DNA from: Adiantum capillus-veneris | Taxonomy: Eukaryota > Streptophyta > Polypodiopsida > Polypodiales > Pteridaceae | DNA length: 64,000 nt | Assembly: GCA_014529385.2 (NCBI GenBank) | Contig: CM043970.1 | Location: forward strand, 44,606,279-44,670,278 | Direction of reading: 5' to 3' | Shown here: positions 18,601-30,895 of the stretch, one piece after another | How positions within the stretch are numbered: position 1 is the first letter of the stretch | Layout: each line of letters opens with the position of its first letter | Notes under the pieces: model-generated | Told to the model about the DNA's origin: nothing | The model's database searches: none | Seen by the model: only the letters and a program-made list of their open reading frames with translations | Position numbers and translations under genes: made by a program

Positions 18601-21600
18601 CAAGGTGGAAAGGTACGTAAGGTACGGTACGTATTCGGTACGTCCTGTACGTAGTACCGAATGGATTGAGGTGTTAGGTACGTAAAATTCGTATGGTTTT
18701 TTTTTTGAAAGCCAAAAACCTACAATACAGTCTGTACTTGATAGTATATTCATAAGTATAACAAACTACAAAGAGCTTCATAGTGATCTTGATTTAGTAT
18801 TTACACACTGCATGATTACACACTACACAACAGACGAGACTCGAAAAGTTTAAAGTACTGGCATGACATACTTCATAAATGGTAAACCATAATCTCATCA
18901 AACAAAAGGTACATCCAATGATAATTCATCCACAATAAACAAAGGTGGAACAAAGCACAAGTCCTGACTCAATAAAAAAGAAAACTAGGAAGCATGCTAA
19001 GATGCTAGCAGCCGCGTAGTACATACTACATACTACATGGCAATCAAGATACTCAAACATCCCTATCGGACTCTGAAGATGAGGAGGCCATGTCTCCTTC
19101 TGTCAAGACATTGCCCTCCTCATCAAACTCTAGCTCAACAATGGTGGGATCTCCTAAAGCACTTGCCTCCAGCAGCTCAAATGGGTCATCCTCCTCCTCA
19201 GTCAGAATGAGACGCACTGCCTCATTCGCTCGACCACGACTACTGCGCACAGGCAGCTTGCCTCTGTGAATGCTCTCCCGTCGTGCTCTCTCTAGATCTC
19301 CATTCTCCTAGCGAAGAGGGATAGCCAGGGCTCGTGCTCGTGATCTAGTGACCCGCCGATCCACGCTCTCAAGCTCTCGAAGAATCTCCTCCTGCTCATC
19401 TCTGATCCGACAATCTATCTCCTGTGCAGTAGGATCTGGAACCATCTTCACTTGAGTCGGATCTACCTGCTCAAAAGTTTAAGTAGCCAAGTATTAATTT
19501 TTAACATCGAGTCTCTCATATCCAAGACTCATGTAGCAATGATCTATTATTAAGACTTACCTACTTGGGTGACCCCAAAGCATGAAAGCTACGCACGAGC
19601 TTCATGTTTGCTCGACAATAGACCAACTTCTCCAATTGCATTGTGCTCAAGCGGTTTCGAATCTTCATGTGTATCAGAGAGTAGGCGCTCCAATTGCGCT
19701 CACAAGCACCAACTGAGCAATCCTATAGACATATGTCATATGACATACACACAAGATAAAGGAATAAATGAGAACCACGAAACACCCTAAGCGTAGTAAA
19801 CACTGCTTGGTTTATGCAAGAAATTAGAATACCTGTGAGAGAATACGTAGTGCAAGATTGCACATATTTGGAAGCTTGGCTCTGCCATAGTTCTGCCACC
19901 AAGTGAGGGGAAGCTTGGTAGCTTCCTGCCTCAAAGACACACTCCTCAAGAAAGACGGTCCCAGATTGTTCATGTAGCTGCTAATCTCGTTGTCAAGGTC
20001 CAGTTGCTCATCCTCAGTGAACATCCTGTCTAGGTACTCCGATCGCAAGTTGAGCAAACCGCTCTCTGCAAAAAGCTCTGGAGTCTTGTAGAGAGGATGG
20101 AGTATAGCAACAATCCCATGAATAGGACGACTCATATACGTCCATCTACTCTCCACAATAGCGAGGATGTCATCCCGCCTGCAATTCACAAGACTTCACA
20201 GTCAAGACTTAAAACAAATATAACATCCAACTTTCCAAGGATCAAGCATTAACTAAGGACTTACCGCTCTGATGTCACGGAGGTACATGTAGCTATGTGC
20301 TGCCTCATCTGCATGAATAGATGATACACAAGGCCAAGAGTCGACCCCTCCATGTCTGTCACACGCAAGAGAACATAGAGGCTGGAGAGCCACTGCCAAA
20401 GAGTGTACCTCTACCCGAAAGCTCTCATCAAGCACTTTCCTCTGTATGTACTTGGTAGGCTCCGTCTGCGCATGGTGCATCAAGCGCCACTTAGGGTCCA
20501 CAACTGTCTGCAGCAGTGGATCCCTCAACCTGTAAAGCCTCTGAAGTACTAAGTGCATGTATGCAAACCTAGTCTTCGAGGGACGCACCATGTCTAGTGT
20601 GCTGTGACTCCTGAATATGGCAAGTGCTTGATGTTTCTTGCGGAAGAAAGTAGTCATCTTCGATGCATCAGAGACAATAGGCTGTACCCAAGTCAACTTG
20701 CCAATATCCTCCATGAGTAAGTCGAGGCAATGTGCAGCACATGGAGTCCAAACTATGCGAGGGAACTCCGCCTCAACCATCTCCCCATGGCCTTGCAGTT
20801 GGACGCATTGTCCGTAACAACCTGCAAAACCAGTGACCATTATACGTCGTACTATGGCGTCTAAAAAGAGCAAGAGATTCGACAAACTAAAAAGCGCAAG
20901 AGTTTCGACTCTCGAGAATGATAGAGTACTTGTACGACATTATCCTTCCCTACCTCCTTGATGGCTTACCGAATGTGCCCAAAAATAAACTCTGCCGAAA
21001 TACGCTCACCAGCCTTGCCCGCGTCCACAGCACGTAGGAAGTATGTACCAAGGCAAGAGGAAACAAGGATGTTGATAATGTGGCGTCTTCGAATATCACT
21101 TCACCCATCAAAGATGATAATACAACCAAACTGTTGCCACCCAGCTTTCACTAGGACCAAGGCTCTGTCAATGATCTCTCGTTGCTCATCTAACATTTTT
21201 GTGCGCATCCTCTGATAATCCAAGCCACTCCAGGAATCTGTGGCGTCGACTTGTGCAATGGCTCGGACCATTCGCTTCCATTGCTCTGTCTGCAAGACAT
21301 TAAATGCAATGTTGCACTCTATGAGAGTGCGAGTGCGAGCAATCTCTGTTTCTACAATTTTTTGCCTCTTTTACCCAGGACTGTGCATGGACACGTGAAG
21401 GCAAAGTAGACTGCGTATACAAACGTATGCTCTGATCTGTATCCTCATCTACATCCTGAGAACAACGAGCCCTTTTCCTGCTAACGTCCTTTTGTTGTTG
21501 AGTAGGTGCATCTGGCAAATCTGCAAACAATGCATCCTGCAAGGCATCCTGTGTTGCCTCATCTGCTTTCTTACCCTTGGACGAGGGAAGACCCCCTCCC

Positions 21601-22186
21601 GGAAAGTGCTCTATAATCAAAGCATCCTTGATCTCTCACGGAACAAGCTTGCATCCTCCGCATTGGCCTGTAGTGCCGATGCCAGTAAGGTGCCTCAACA
21701 CACGCGTCACCGTACTTGTCTTCTGCTTTCCACAATATTTGCGAGTCCAAGTGTGTGTTCCTCATCCTGCTTGCCCTCCTGTATTTACCACCGCAATGAC
21801 ATTGGTGTGTGCGCTCCAGACTGAGTTGGGTTTGCGAGGCATGGTCGACCTACACATGCAATAGGAACGCGACATTGTGACTAAAAGGCATGTGCTATCG
21901 CGAGAGAATCACAAAGAAATGCGCGAGGGAGAGAGGGAGAGACAAAAGGTTTGCTTTCTTATCGGTAAACACGCGCGAAAAGGCTCTGCAGATGGACTTT
22001 GCAGAGACTTTGCAGGTTGCAGGTCACTATTGCAGATAATCACCAGTAAAATAAGGCGCCCAGACTATACCCAGCCAAGCGAAAACAAAAGGCCTCACGC
22101 GTAGGGTTTTGTTTTTAAGTCAAAACAAAACGTACACTACATATCCGTACCGTACGGAGCCGTACGTATGTCCGGATCCTTCCTTG
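18601..22186 (-). mobile_element. hAT transposon 2 (about 3.6 kb), minus-strand transposase
   Basis: The ends are CAAGGTGG (left) and CCTTCCTTG (right), so the first five bases are inverted repeats and the rest is imperfect. Flanks GCATCTAG (18593-18600) and GCATTTAA (22187-22194) agree at 6 of 8 positions, as for an aged hAT target duplication. Both ends carry clusters of GTACG/CGTAC words, typical of subterminal transposase sites in hAT elements (family knowledge). It encodes a multi-exon transposase on the minus strand and is nested inside an LTR-like element. Confidence 0.8.
19053..21842 (-). pseudogene. hAT transposase, DUF659 type, multi-exon with stops (hAT 2)
   Basis: The likely start is ATG at 21842. 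The first exon shows a BED-like finger ('YCGKQKT' and 'VLRHLTGIG') and in-frame TGA codons at 21764 and 21638. The DUF659 block follows: 'DSWSGLDYQRMRTKMLDE' and 'IINILVSSCLGTYFLRAVDA' near 21300-21000. 20885-20253 has 'WTPCAAHCLDLLMEDIGKLT' and 'PSKTRFAYMHLVLQRL'. 20189-19824 leads into the hAT dimerisation region 'LPLTWWQNYGRAKLPNMCNL'. The block 'CERNWSAYSLIHMKIRNRLS' is at about 19715-19640. An acidic C-terminal segment (19250-19053) follows. Gaps between blocks look like introns. The stops imply a dead gene. Confidence 0.82.
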
Positions 22187-22677
22187 GCATTTAACACCCC
22201 TTGCGTTTTGGCTTGGCTCCTGCCTAGCTCAACGTAGGGAACATCAAGACCTCCATGTCCTTAGCCCTTAGCACCCAAGTACCAACAATACCCCGCAGTA
22301 CCAAGCACCAAGTACCCGCACTACAGAATCCTTAGCCTCGCAATATCAAGCATTTACGTAGTACCCTTCAGTACCTCGTCAGTACCCAGCATCAGTAGCA
22401 TCAAGTACCTTTAGCATCTCAGCATCTCATCATTTAGCATCATTGTATCAGTATTTTTGTGCAAGAAATTAAACAAGTACTTGCTCTAGCAACAGAGAAA
22501 GGGGGCCCTTGAGGGTGGTTGGGACCCACATGCGCTCTCGTCTCTCTTTTCTCTCTCTCTACATCTCTCTATTTCATTGTGTTCAGTTCAGTGTCTCTTT
22601 CAAGTTAAGTAACCTTGTGTTTGTGTGGAGTACAGATATGAGCTAAACCCTTAAACACTACTGTTGCACATTACAAC
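22187..22677 (+). mobile_element. LTR-like element copy 2, right part
   Basis: Continuation of 18230-18600. It holds CAGTACC-type repeats (22280-22420), the conserved hairpin (22484-22497), GGGGGCCCTTGAGGG, a TGGGACCC word, a CT-rich stretch and an AACCTTGTG end block. The L1-type LINE reading frame resumes at about 22681, which sets the right border. Confidence 0.6.
22484..22497 (+). other. Conserved leader hairpin, copy 2 (GCAA loop)
   Basis: The stem CTCT(A) / (C)AGAG encloses GCAA, with an A-C mismatch next to the loop. It is preceded by TTTTTGTGCAAG and followed by GGGGGCCCTTGAGGG. Confidence 0.55.
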
Positions 22678-22680
22678 CTT

Positions 22681-24874
22681 GTGATTCTCCTGCTGGATTT
22701 TGACGACGACAGAGTTGACTGGGATTTCTTGGAGGGCACTCTGCGCAGGATAGGGTTCTCAGATACTTGGATCAGAGGGGTACCAGCTCTCTACAGATGT
22801 GCACACAGTGAAGAGGGGAGCGCTTCATGCTCACGCGTTTGGTTAGACAGGGCTGTCCTCTTGCCCCCTTCCTGTTTCTCTTCTATGCTGAGGCAATGAG
22901 CAGATTTCTGACTTCACACGACGTGGGTTTGCGTGGTTTAGAGCTCCCTACTAGGGGAGACAAGTTGCTTGATGCTGAGATTGCTGACGACTCAGCCATG
23001 TACTTGGAGGGCCATGAGGCCAATTTGCACAGGTGTCAACAGGCTCTTGAGGTGTTTTGTTGTGCTCCGGGTGATTGATCAATAGGAGGAAGACAGTGGC
23101 TTTCTGGGTTGGCAGTGCTCCTCTGCCAGATTGGTCGTCAGGTGAGGGTTTGAGGTGGATCCCCCCAAGGACTTCTGTCCGCTATCTTCGCTATTAGGTC
23201 GGCTTGGATTTGTCTCCAGAGCAATAGATTGCTCCCCTCCTCCTTTCCATTAGGAGGAAACTCCTCCATTGGCTAGGTGCTCTTGGCTACTATGTCGTAC
23301 ATCACGTCTTGCTAGATCTTCTCGAGTTCTTGCATCAGCCGGCTGGAGAGGTTGATCAAAAACTTTTTGTGGTCAAGGCGTGACACACAATTAGCCCAAG
23401 CCAAAGTGTCTTGGCAGATCATCACTTACCATGTTCTCAAGGGGGGGCGGCGGCTGGGGATCATTGATCTAGCACGCTAGAGGTGAGCCCTCCTTGGGAA
23501 GCTGATGGTCAGAGGACTTCTTCCAAGGGAAGAGCCCTGGAAGGAGCTGCTACTTCACCGAATTCGAGCCCGAGTCCCTCAAGCGGGCAGCCCTTGGCGT
23601 TCGTCCATCAGGTGGATTTTTACAGAGATACGCAAGGTTGGTCTGTGCAAGAGCCTAGAGGACCGATTTGGTGCGAGCCTCGTTAGGTCCTGGGAGCAGT
23701 TGAGGAGTGGCCTAGAGCAGCATCAGCCCACTTTCATGGAGGAGCGCTTGAGACAACCTCTTGTTTGGAACCCCATGGTTAGCACACAGAGAGGCCACTT
23801 GGTTGGTAGCAAGCCTCACGTTTCTTGGGTTCCCATCGAAAGAGGGTCCAGCCCGCACTTTCGACGACTGGCTCTAGTTTTCAGGCTTGTCCAAGGAGGT
23901 TCAGGGCATACAGTTACAAGGCATGAGGGGGGTGCAGAGCATGTGTCAAGATATTACAGAGGCTATATCAGCTGAGTAGCATACCCCTCTTGAGGCATCC
24001 ACTCCCACATGGATGGGGACCTTCACACGGCTGGAGGTCCTCATTGTAGTTTGTGCTTGCTTTGAGTCAGTACCACACATGTTCCTTGAGATGCAGGGAG
24101 AGGGTCGCCTCCACAGAGTTTCAGTAGATGCACCACATGTTGTAGAGTGTTGTGTTCAGAGGATCCGAGTTGTGGGCATCTGTGGGAGGACTTGTGTCAT
24201 AGATCCTGACCCAGCAGATCTCGAGTCAGGACATTGGCGGTTGTGGGCTTGAAAGAGTCGTCCTTGGGCACGAGTGCAGTGAGACCCGGGAGAGTGGTTC
24301 TGGAGGGATCCTTTCTCTTCAGCCGATCACCTAGGGATTCCTTTTTTCTAGTACACATATTGGCCGCAAGGAGCAAGGTCTGCCTGGCAACAGGAGGGCC
24401 TCACAGCCAAGTTCTTGTCAGGCTTCTGGGAGGGTTGTGGGATAGCAGGCAGCCGAGGAGAGCTACAATGTTTCAATGGCTGGTTGCGCATAGAGCTACT
24501 GCAGTTGGGAGTTGGTTGGTACACCGCGGCCTTGCGGCAGCCTTGCAGCCTGTGGCCATCCTTTGGAGAGCCAGTGTCACTGTTTGTGGGACTGCCCTAT
24601 GGCACAGAAGGTTCGCTTCAGGTTCTTCAGCTGATGCCAGCCCTTTCCATAGCTCGACAGTACACTTGGGGTGTTGCAGCCTGGTCCACACTCACGGGCC
24701 CTGCACTCCACTTTGAGCCGACTTCCACCAGCACGATGATTGTGATTCACGGGGTCGACCTACACTTCAGCCTACTACTACAGAGCAAGAATGGTGCAGT
24801 GATAGAGAGTGGTGTTGGGAGCTTATATGTGGCCTGACACTCTAGTTCATCTGGTGGGCCCACTGCTTTCGCAT
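22681..24874 (+). pseudogene. L1-type LINE ORF2, RT palm to zf-RVT region, degraded
   Basis: The RT resumes with 'LLDFDDDRVDWDFLEGTLRR' (motif A region), 'RQGCPLAPFLFLFYAEAMSR' (motif B) and 'DAEIADDSAMYLEG' (motif C, IADD where FADD is usual in plant L1). Later blocks include a glycine-poor post-RT region and, at about 24430-24540, 'LWDSRQPRRATMFQWLVAHR', the zf-RVT-type block of plant LINEs. The copy is cut at 24882 by hAT 1 and resumes at 28162. Frameshifts occur throughout. Confidence 0.8.
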
Positions 24875-25104
24875 CTTCGAGGCATAGTTACCAAGGAACG
24901 GACCAGACAGGACTTGGAACGTCGGAACGGTGTTTCGGCTGGTTGCAATTGTTGGGAACGTCTTGGAACGGAGGGGCGTTCCGACAGACCGGACAAAACC
25001 GAAACGGGCAGGCTGGAATGGGCTGGATGGCCGGAATGGCAGCAACGGCTAGAAAAAAACAAACCAGACAGGGCCCAACGGTCATAAACGAGCATGGGCA
25101 GCCT

Positions 25105-25110
25105 TATAAA
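25105..25110 (+). promoter_or_regulatory. TATA box of hAT 1
   Basis: TATAAA lies about 255 bases upstream of the transposase ATG at 25364, followed by a CT-rich leader. Position inside the element supports it as the transposase promoter. Confidence 0.55.
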
Positions 25111-25363
25111 TTGCTCCCTCTTCCCCCCATTCCTTCACAAATGCAACAAGCCTCAAGGCTCTCTCTCTCCCTTGCTCTCAAGCTCTACCCTCGCCGCTCG
25201 GGCCTCAAGCTCTCAAGCTCTCAACCTCTCTCCCTTGGGCTTGCCCTCAAGCTCTGTATCTCAAGCTCTCACGGAGTCAAGCCTCTCTCTCTCAAGCCCT
25301 CTCCCAAGCTCTCTCTCTCTCAAACCATCAAGGATCAAGCTCTCTCTCTTTCTCGGATAATCC

Positions 25364-27375
25364 ATGGCCTCTTCTTCTCATACAACCCCCTCCGTTCATG
25401 CGGGCAACACTCAAAAGGCGAAGGAATGGTCGTGGTGGGATGAAGTGACCTCGGAGGGCACCTTGTCGGCGGCGGGAGACTCTCGTGCATGGGCATGCAA
25501 GCTATGCTCTTAGACGCGGAAAGGGGGGCATGACAAAGTGAGGGCACACTTTCTACAAGTGTCGAGACATGAGGTGAGATTTTGCACCAACGTAACCATC
25601 GAGAAGAGGAAGGAGCTCGAGGAAAAGGATCGGCAATTCAACCATAAAGCCAAGCCCGTACGCACAGGTATCAACCCAAAGACCCTCATTTTCCCTTCCT
25701 CTCTACTCGGTGTTGGTGGCGGTGGATCTTTATCCGGTCCGATTCGTCACCAAAAGACCCTTGCCACCTCTTGGGACCCAAAGAAGAAGAAAGAGGTGGA
25801 TGTCGTCGTGGCCCAATTCTTCTATCACAACCATATCCCATTTGTCGCAGCAACGAGGTATGCTTTATCGATCTTCTCTCTCATTTCTTCCCTTATTGTC
25901 ATTTCCGCTACAATAATCTCTAAAGTTTAAACTGTGAATAATCAATTATCATACTACCCTCTTCTATGTGTGATCAAAATAGGTCAGAGTATTAGAGAGC
26001 TATGGTGCAGCGGATAGGAGAGTACGGCACTGGCTATTTGCCGCCATCCACTTTGCTCGATCGAGAGAAGGCGATTGTGAAGCAAGCAACACTCAATATT
26101 CAACGGCTTTGGTCAAAACATGGCGTTTCCCTCGGTGCCAATGGGTGGAGCGATACAAGAAAGAGACCTATCCATAGCCTCGTCGCATACTCGTGTGGAG
26201 AGATGTACTTTGTGCACTCTCATGATGCCACCGAGAGTGGCAAGTCCGCCGATGTCCTCTCTGCAGAGTGGACAGTGGCCATAGAAACGATCGGTGAGCA
26301 ACATGTGGTAGCCTTGTCAAAGATGGGGAGGTGTCAAACAGGGCAACAGCAGGTATTGTAGAGGGCCACTATCCGCATGTGACAGTGTGCTTTTGCATGG
26401 CACACTGCTTGAACAACCTTCTAAAAGACATCGGCAAGCTAGATTGGATTGCTCCAGTCATTGCTGATGCAATGAAGATTGTTACTTTCATCAACAATCA
26501 CAACTTGCTTCGGAGTGAGTACCTCAAGAGGTCGGGCGGCAAAGTGCTTCTAAAGTATTCAGACACCCGCTTCGCATTCAACTTTCTTCTTGTGCGTAGG
26601 CTGTCTGAATGTCAAAATGCGGTCCAACACGTCTTCATCAGTGATGAGTTCACCACCTCACCCAATGCAAAGACAGTTGCAAGGATTTTGTGCAAGGATA
26701 AGGCAAAGGATCTTGAGTTCTGGAAGGAGCTCAAGAGTCTAGACACACAAGTAAAACCGGTGGTTCATTTGCCTGGATGGCATGGACCCTCGCATTGGCA
26801 AGGTTTATGAGGCAATGGACCGCATGATTGAGTAGCTTGCACATGTTGAGCCGAAAGCAGCGATAGGAGGAGATCCATGCGCTTTGCAACTTCGAGGTGG
26901 AATTCATATGCCTCTCATTTACACGGGGCAGCGTACATGGTGGATCCAAAGTTCCAAGGTGCACGGCAAGAGACAGATACAGAAGTCATTAACCAATTTA
27001 CAGAGAACTTAAACAAGATGGTTCTAAACAGAGATGGGCGACGCATTGTCAGAGATCATTTGAGACAGTACAGAGAGATGCGGGGGTCATTTGGCAGTCC
27101 AAATGCTCAGATTGATCGCAGGAAAATAGGTTCAGTGCTATGGTGGGAGGACTATGGCTATGATTGCCCTGAGCTTCAGAGATTGGCGATCCGTATTCTC
27201 AACCAGTCAGTTAGTACCTCATGCTTGGAGCAATTGTGGAGTACCTTTAGCCACATTGCTTCCAAGAAGAGGAATCAGCTTGGAGAGGAGAAGGCAAATG
27301 ATCTTGTCTTTGTTAGCACAAATTTGAAAATGCTTTGCAAGAGTGCAGGTAAACAGACAGATCCTTCTACATAGT
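25364..27375 (+). pseudogene. hAT transposase, BED + DUF659 + dimerisation region (hAT 1)
   Basis: Exon 1 runs from ATG 25364 to 25857 and carries a BED-type finger ('WSWWDEV', 'WACKLC', 'VRAHFL'). An in-frame TAG sits at 25511, inside the finger. The donor GT at 25858 and acceptor AG at 25981-25982 delimit a short intron, and exon 2 opens 'RSEY', then a second TAG. DUF659 follows, with 'LLDREKAIVKQATLNIQRLW' and 'GANGWSDTRKR'. Next come 'CMAHCLNNLLKDIGKLDW', 'KYSDTRFAFNFLLVRRL', and the C-terminal hAT dimerisation block 'SCLEQLWSTFSHIASKKRNQ' (27215-27280). Frameshifts occur near 26340 and 26810. Full-length structure, dead by stops. Confidence 0.87.
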
Positions 27376-28161
27376 GGGAGATGGAGCAAGAGGCTCCTCA
27401 AGCAGGTGGAGCTGCAGAGCCACCCACACCAGGTACTTCATCCATGGCTCAAGTCAGAGCCGGGCCTACAGCTCAATGAGAGGAATGGGAGGATGTGCAT
27501 GATGTACAACTGGCTACTACGAATCGGGAGGCTTCTCAAGTTAGTGGCTTTTGAGTCTTGAGTCTTGAGTCTTGAGACTCGAGAGTTGCGACTTTAGGAC
27601 TTCCATTATCCTTACCTTTTTGTATGGTTGCTTGCCCTCTATGTAGCATCTTTATGGTATTTTTCACCTTTAGTCTTTTGGTATTGTGGTCACTGGTTTG
27701 GCCCCCTTGTAGTCTCATTATGGTATATGTCACCTTTGGTTTTTTTGTAGCGCCTTGGTAGGCCTTGTTAGCCAAAATTAAGCGAAAAGTGTTATCTCTA
27801 ACTTCTACTCTAGAAATTATTTGAGAGCTCTAACCTGTAATTACATGTGTTATTGTGTAAGGGCATTGTGTTTGTTCAATGTTGTGTATGTACCATCATC
27901 CATGGCCGCGGCGCCGCACACCCCAATCAAGTCATAATAAGGTTGAATGGTCTTCGAATCGTGTTTTTTGTGGGTATTAGAGTTAAAGGACTCTAGTACT
28001 ACTTGTATTCAAACACATAACGCTAAAACTAGCATTATTTGGGTGTTTTTTAAGCCTCCTGTTCCGCGCCGTTCCCATTCTGGACCCGTTCCCGTTCCCT
28101 CGTTCCGCACGGAGGCCCGTCACCGTTCTCGTTCCACGTTCCAGGTAACTATGCTTCGAGG

Positions 28162-28566
28162 CTCACCCTATCCCACTGGAAGAGATTGTTCGTGACTTTT
28201 GGTTGGAGCTGATTTATACACTCAGGGGTCAGTTTGAGAGACTTCAGGGCAGCTCCAATAGCATGCGGGAACGCCAAGAGGCTTTCTTGCGACTTTGGCA
28301 TCCAGGCCCTTTTTCCCCCATGGTTCAGGGTGTGCCTAGATGGCTTTCTCCACCATGGTTCAGGGTGTGCCTGGATGGCATTACCAGCCACCTATGTGGC
28401 TTTTTCCTCCTTCCATCTCGTGACCTAGCTCTCATTGTACATTCTTTGTTTTCTCATTGGGGGGGGTCTCCCCATTTTTTTGATGTATCCCTCTCTTCTT
28501 GTAGAGGTGGTTTGTAGCCCTGTGGGCAGTTTTATTAGCTACTGGAAGGATCTTTTTTTCTTAAGT
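28162..28566 (+). mobile_element. L1-type LINE 3' end with tail
   Basis: Continuation of 22681-24882. The text matches 6860-7235, including 'GGAGCGCCACAAGGC'-like, 'GAGACTTCAGGGCAGC' and 'GTAGCCCTGTGGGCAG'. A 39-bp segment around 28312-28376 (TGGTTCAGGGTGTGCCT) is duplicated. It ends in 'GGAAGGATC' plus a T/A-rich tail near 28550-28566. Confidence 0.8.
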
Positions 28567-28733
28567 ACAATTGTTGGGAGGTGTGCTTTGCGTCGACTTC
28601 CAAGTTGATCTGCCAAAGCCACCCTTAAGGCACTCTTCTATAGGTTATATGGGCCCCTAGATCTGGGTGCCCAAAGCTCTACTTTTCACTGCTAAAAACT
28701 CCCACATGAAAAGCTCTTCAAATCTAATGTACA

Positions 28734-29430
28734 CTATTCGTACAAACTGCCACATGGCAGCCCACAAATCGTGGCCTCAAGGTACAGCTTCATTAGCTGA
28801 GGAGAATCTGCAAAGTCCTCTATCCGCTTTTCATCAAGAGCAAGATGGTTCCTGAACTTGATCAAACATCGACAGACCAACTTATCCTTCACTTTCCTTT
28901 CCTTGTGCGCTAGGACCTGTTCTAAAACAAGAATCTCTTCCGTCTCTTCCACTTCTAGTTGCTACTCTAGCTCCATGTCCTCTAGCACCTCACCTTTGAA
29001 AGGTCTCATGAGACTCACATGAAAAGCATTGTGAATCTTCCAAGTATCCGGCAACTTTAGTCCAACGAAAACATTGTTGATTCTCATGAACCTAGAAGGG
29101 CCCGTAGTATCTCATACTAAGCTTTGGAAAAAGCCTCTCCTTACCCTTCCTCTTTCGTTGACGTGCTTTCTCAATCCGGAGCAGCACCCAATCATTCTCC
29201 TTCAACTACAAGTCACGAAGATGCTTGTATGCTGCCTTCTTATGCCGTGCTTGAGACTTTTGCAAAACCTCCTTCGCTTGGTAAAATCAATCCCCAGATC
29301 TTGTGTGTACTGATTTACTTCAAAAATATTGTCTTTGGTGAACCTTTCTGACAACCTCGACAATCTCAAATGGCGCCTCCCCCTAGACATGTGAAGTGTC
29401 GTTGTAAGCAAACTCCTCTAGCAGCTAATC
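28734..29430 (-). pseudogene. Chromovirus integrase/chromodomain fragment
   Basis: Minus-strand frames match the integrase end of copies 1 and 2. 29411-29202 corresponds to the region before the chromodomain. 28952-28734 reads 'EETEEILVLEQVLAHKERK' and 'CRCLIKFRNHLALDEKRIED', a decayed chromodomain. Plus-strand words such as 'AAGCTTTGGAAAAAGCCTCTCC' (here 29121 on) are shared with 1703 on. No LTR is present, so it is a truncated relic. Confidence 0.78.
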
Positions 29431-30772
29431 TTTAGTTTCAAGAAAGTGATAGCCTCTCAGTATGAAAAAACACAGCTAGAGTGAAGTGTACTACTCACAA
29501 ACAAGGGTTTGCATTGTGTGTGCAAATCAACAAGAACTATCAGAAAACATGTAAGGCTTTGGGCCAAGTTTTTCCCAGGGACATTGTAGCCTTTGCTGAA
29601 TGGAGTTCCTTTGTTAATGTTTGAAGTGTGTGTTTGACACCCTTAGCTAAAACTTCTTCCAATCACTGGATAAGGTGTCTCACTTGCTCGTGGAAACGCT
29701 GTGAATCGTTTGTAAATGCAGGCCTATGATTGAAATGAGTACAAACCATAATTGATTTCTGTTTGTCAAGAATGTTTCATGGAAATCAATGGAGCTCCCT
29801 AGAAATATCTCATAGGCTCAGTATATTTGCTTGAGCAAAACCGACACACAGCCCCTTCACAAGGGAAACAAATGCAATTCTCAATGTAAATCCTTGGCTC
29901 CAGCACTTTCACTTACTGAGCTTGTTTATTAGCTCATTTTCTACTAAATAACATTAGAGAATAATAAGGAAAGTCTTTTTCCAACCTTGCTGGACAGGAA
30001 GACATAAAGCTGAAGGAAGGTAATTAAATATAGGCTGTGTGTTACTGGTTTGTGCATTTGGGTGCTACATACATGCCAGTCCATCAGCACAAATGGGAAA
30101 GATCTGGCAACCTGGAAGGGAGCGATCAGTTCACCTGTTGACATAGGACAATGGGGCTTTCACTTGATACTCAATCAGGAGAATATGTTATCAAGCAAGT
30201 CTGGCGTTCCTCGTGAGCACACTCTCTAACTTGCTAGCTGCTCTACCCACTTAGGTTTTAAAGCAACAACATAAGCTTCTCCCAACAAGCACACAGTTTG
30301 AAACTGCAAAACATTGAAGGCTAAACGAGTGTCTTGTCTACCTTCCATGACGTTTTTGCTAAAGCTGGTAAAAGATCATGTTTGCACGTGATCTTACACT
30401 TCACTATTAGCTAGTTCACTTCCTATAAAAGCACAAACATGGGGCTGTGTTGCATGCGACAAAAGCACTGCTAGAAAGGGGCATGGAGTCCCAGTAAATT
30501 TTGAAGCTCAAAGTCTTTCAATATAAGGAGTAACAATCACTCCTCTTTCAGAACTTATGGTTCAAATTGTCGGAAACTGCCAGCAGAGGCTATCAGATGA
30601 GCTTAATAAAATACAAAGAGCCCTTGGTCTCATGTCCTCATGAAATTGGTGCACTTCATTCCTTGAAGCTAAAGGTTCTGCAAGCATTACGACTTCTAGC
30701 AATTCAAAATTCACTTCACTAGATGTGATAAGAATCACAAAAATTATTAGGAAGGAATAAATCAATGTGTAC
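29431..30772. other. AT-rich non-repetitive sequence, probable MUTYH intron or downstream region
   Basis: I see no transposon similarity and no recognisable coding block. By position it follows a good splice donor of the MUTYH exon at 30773, so it is likely intron. No block resembling the expected next MutY exon (with the catalytic Asp in a VDGN context) was found. Confidence 0.5.
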
Positions 30773-30895
30773 CTGACCAAAAGCAATCGATGCAATAGCA
30801 CCAGCTGTGTATTTGCCAATCCCTTTGATCTTTTGCAAATTTTCAGCTGAGGATGGAAGTGACCCTCCATATGACTCGACTATTTGTTTCGCACC
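30773..30895 (-). CDS. MUTYH: MUTYH (adenine DNA glycosylase) internal exon with HhH motif
   Basis: A 41-codon exon on the minus strand. It starts GGTGCG after acceptor ...CACAG and ends CAG before donor GTACAC. The peptide opens '[20 protein letters not shown]' and continues '[20 protein letters not shown]'. The latter is the helix-hairpin-helix ([12 protein letters not shown]) of the MutY branch of the HhH-GPD superfamily, which excises adenine opposite 8-oxoguanine in base excision repair. It joins in phase to exon 31114-31173, giving ...RARFLLE-GAK..., the normal MutY order. The exon is intact with clean splice sites, so a live gene is plausible. Catalytic Glu and Asp lie on exons not seen here. 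Confidence 0.88.

Larger units (their letters stand above)
24883..28153 (+). mobile_element. hAT transposon 1 (3271 bp) with perfect 8-bp TSD
   Basis: The termini CATAGTTACC...GGTAACTATG form a 10-bp perfect inverted repeat. An 8-bp target duplication CTTCGAGG lies at 24875-24882 and 28154-28161, and the L1-type LINE reads on across it (compare 6800-6890). CGTTCC/GGAACG words repeat near both ends as likely subterminal sites. One transposase gene lies on the plus strand. Young by its perfect TSD, but its transposase carries stops, so it is probably moved or was moved by another copy. Confidence 0.95.
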
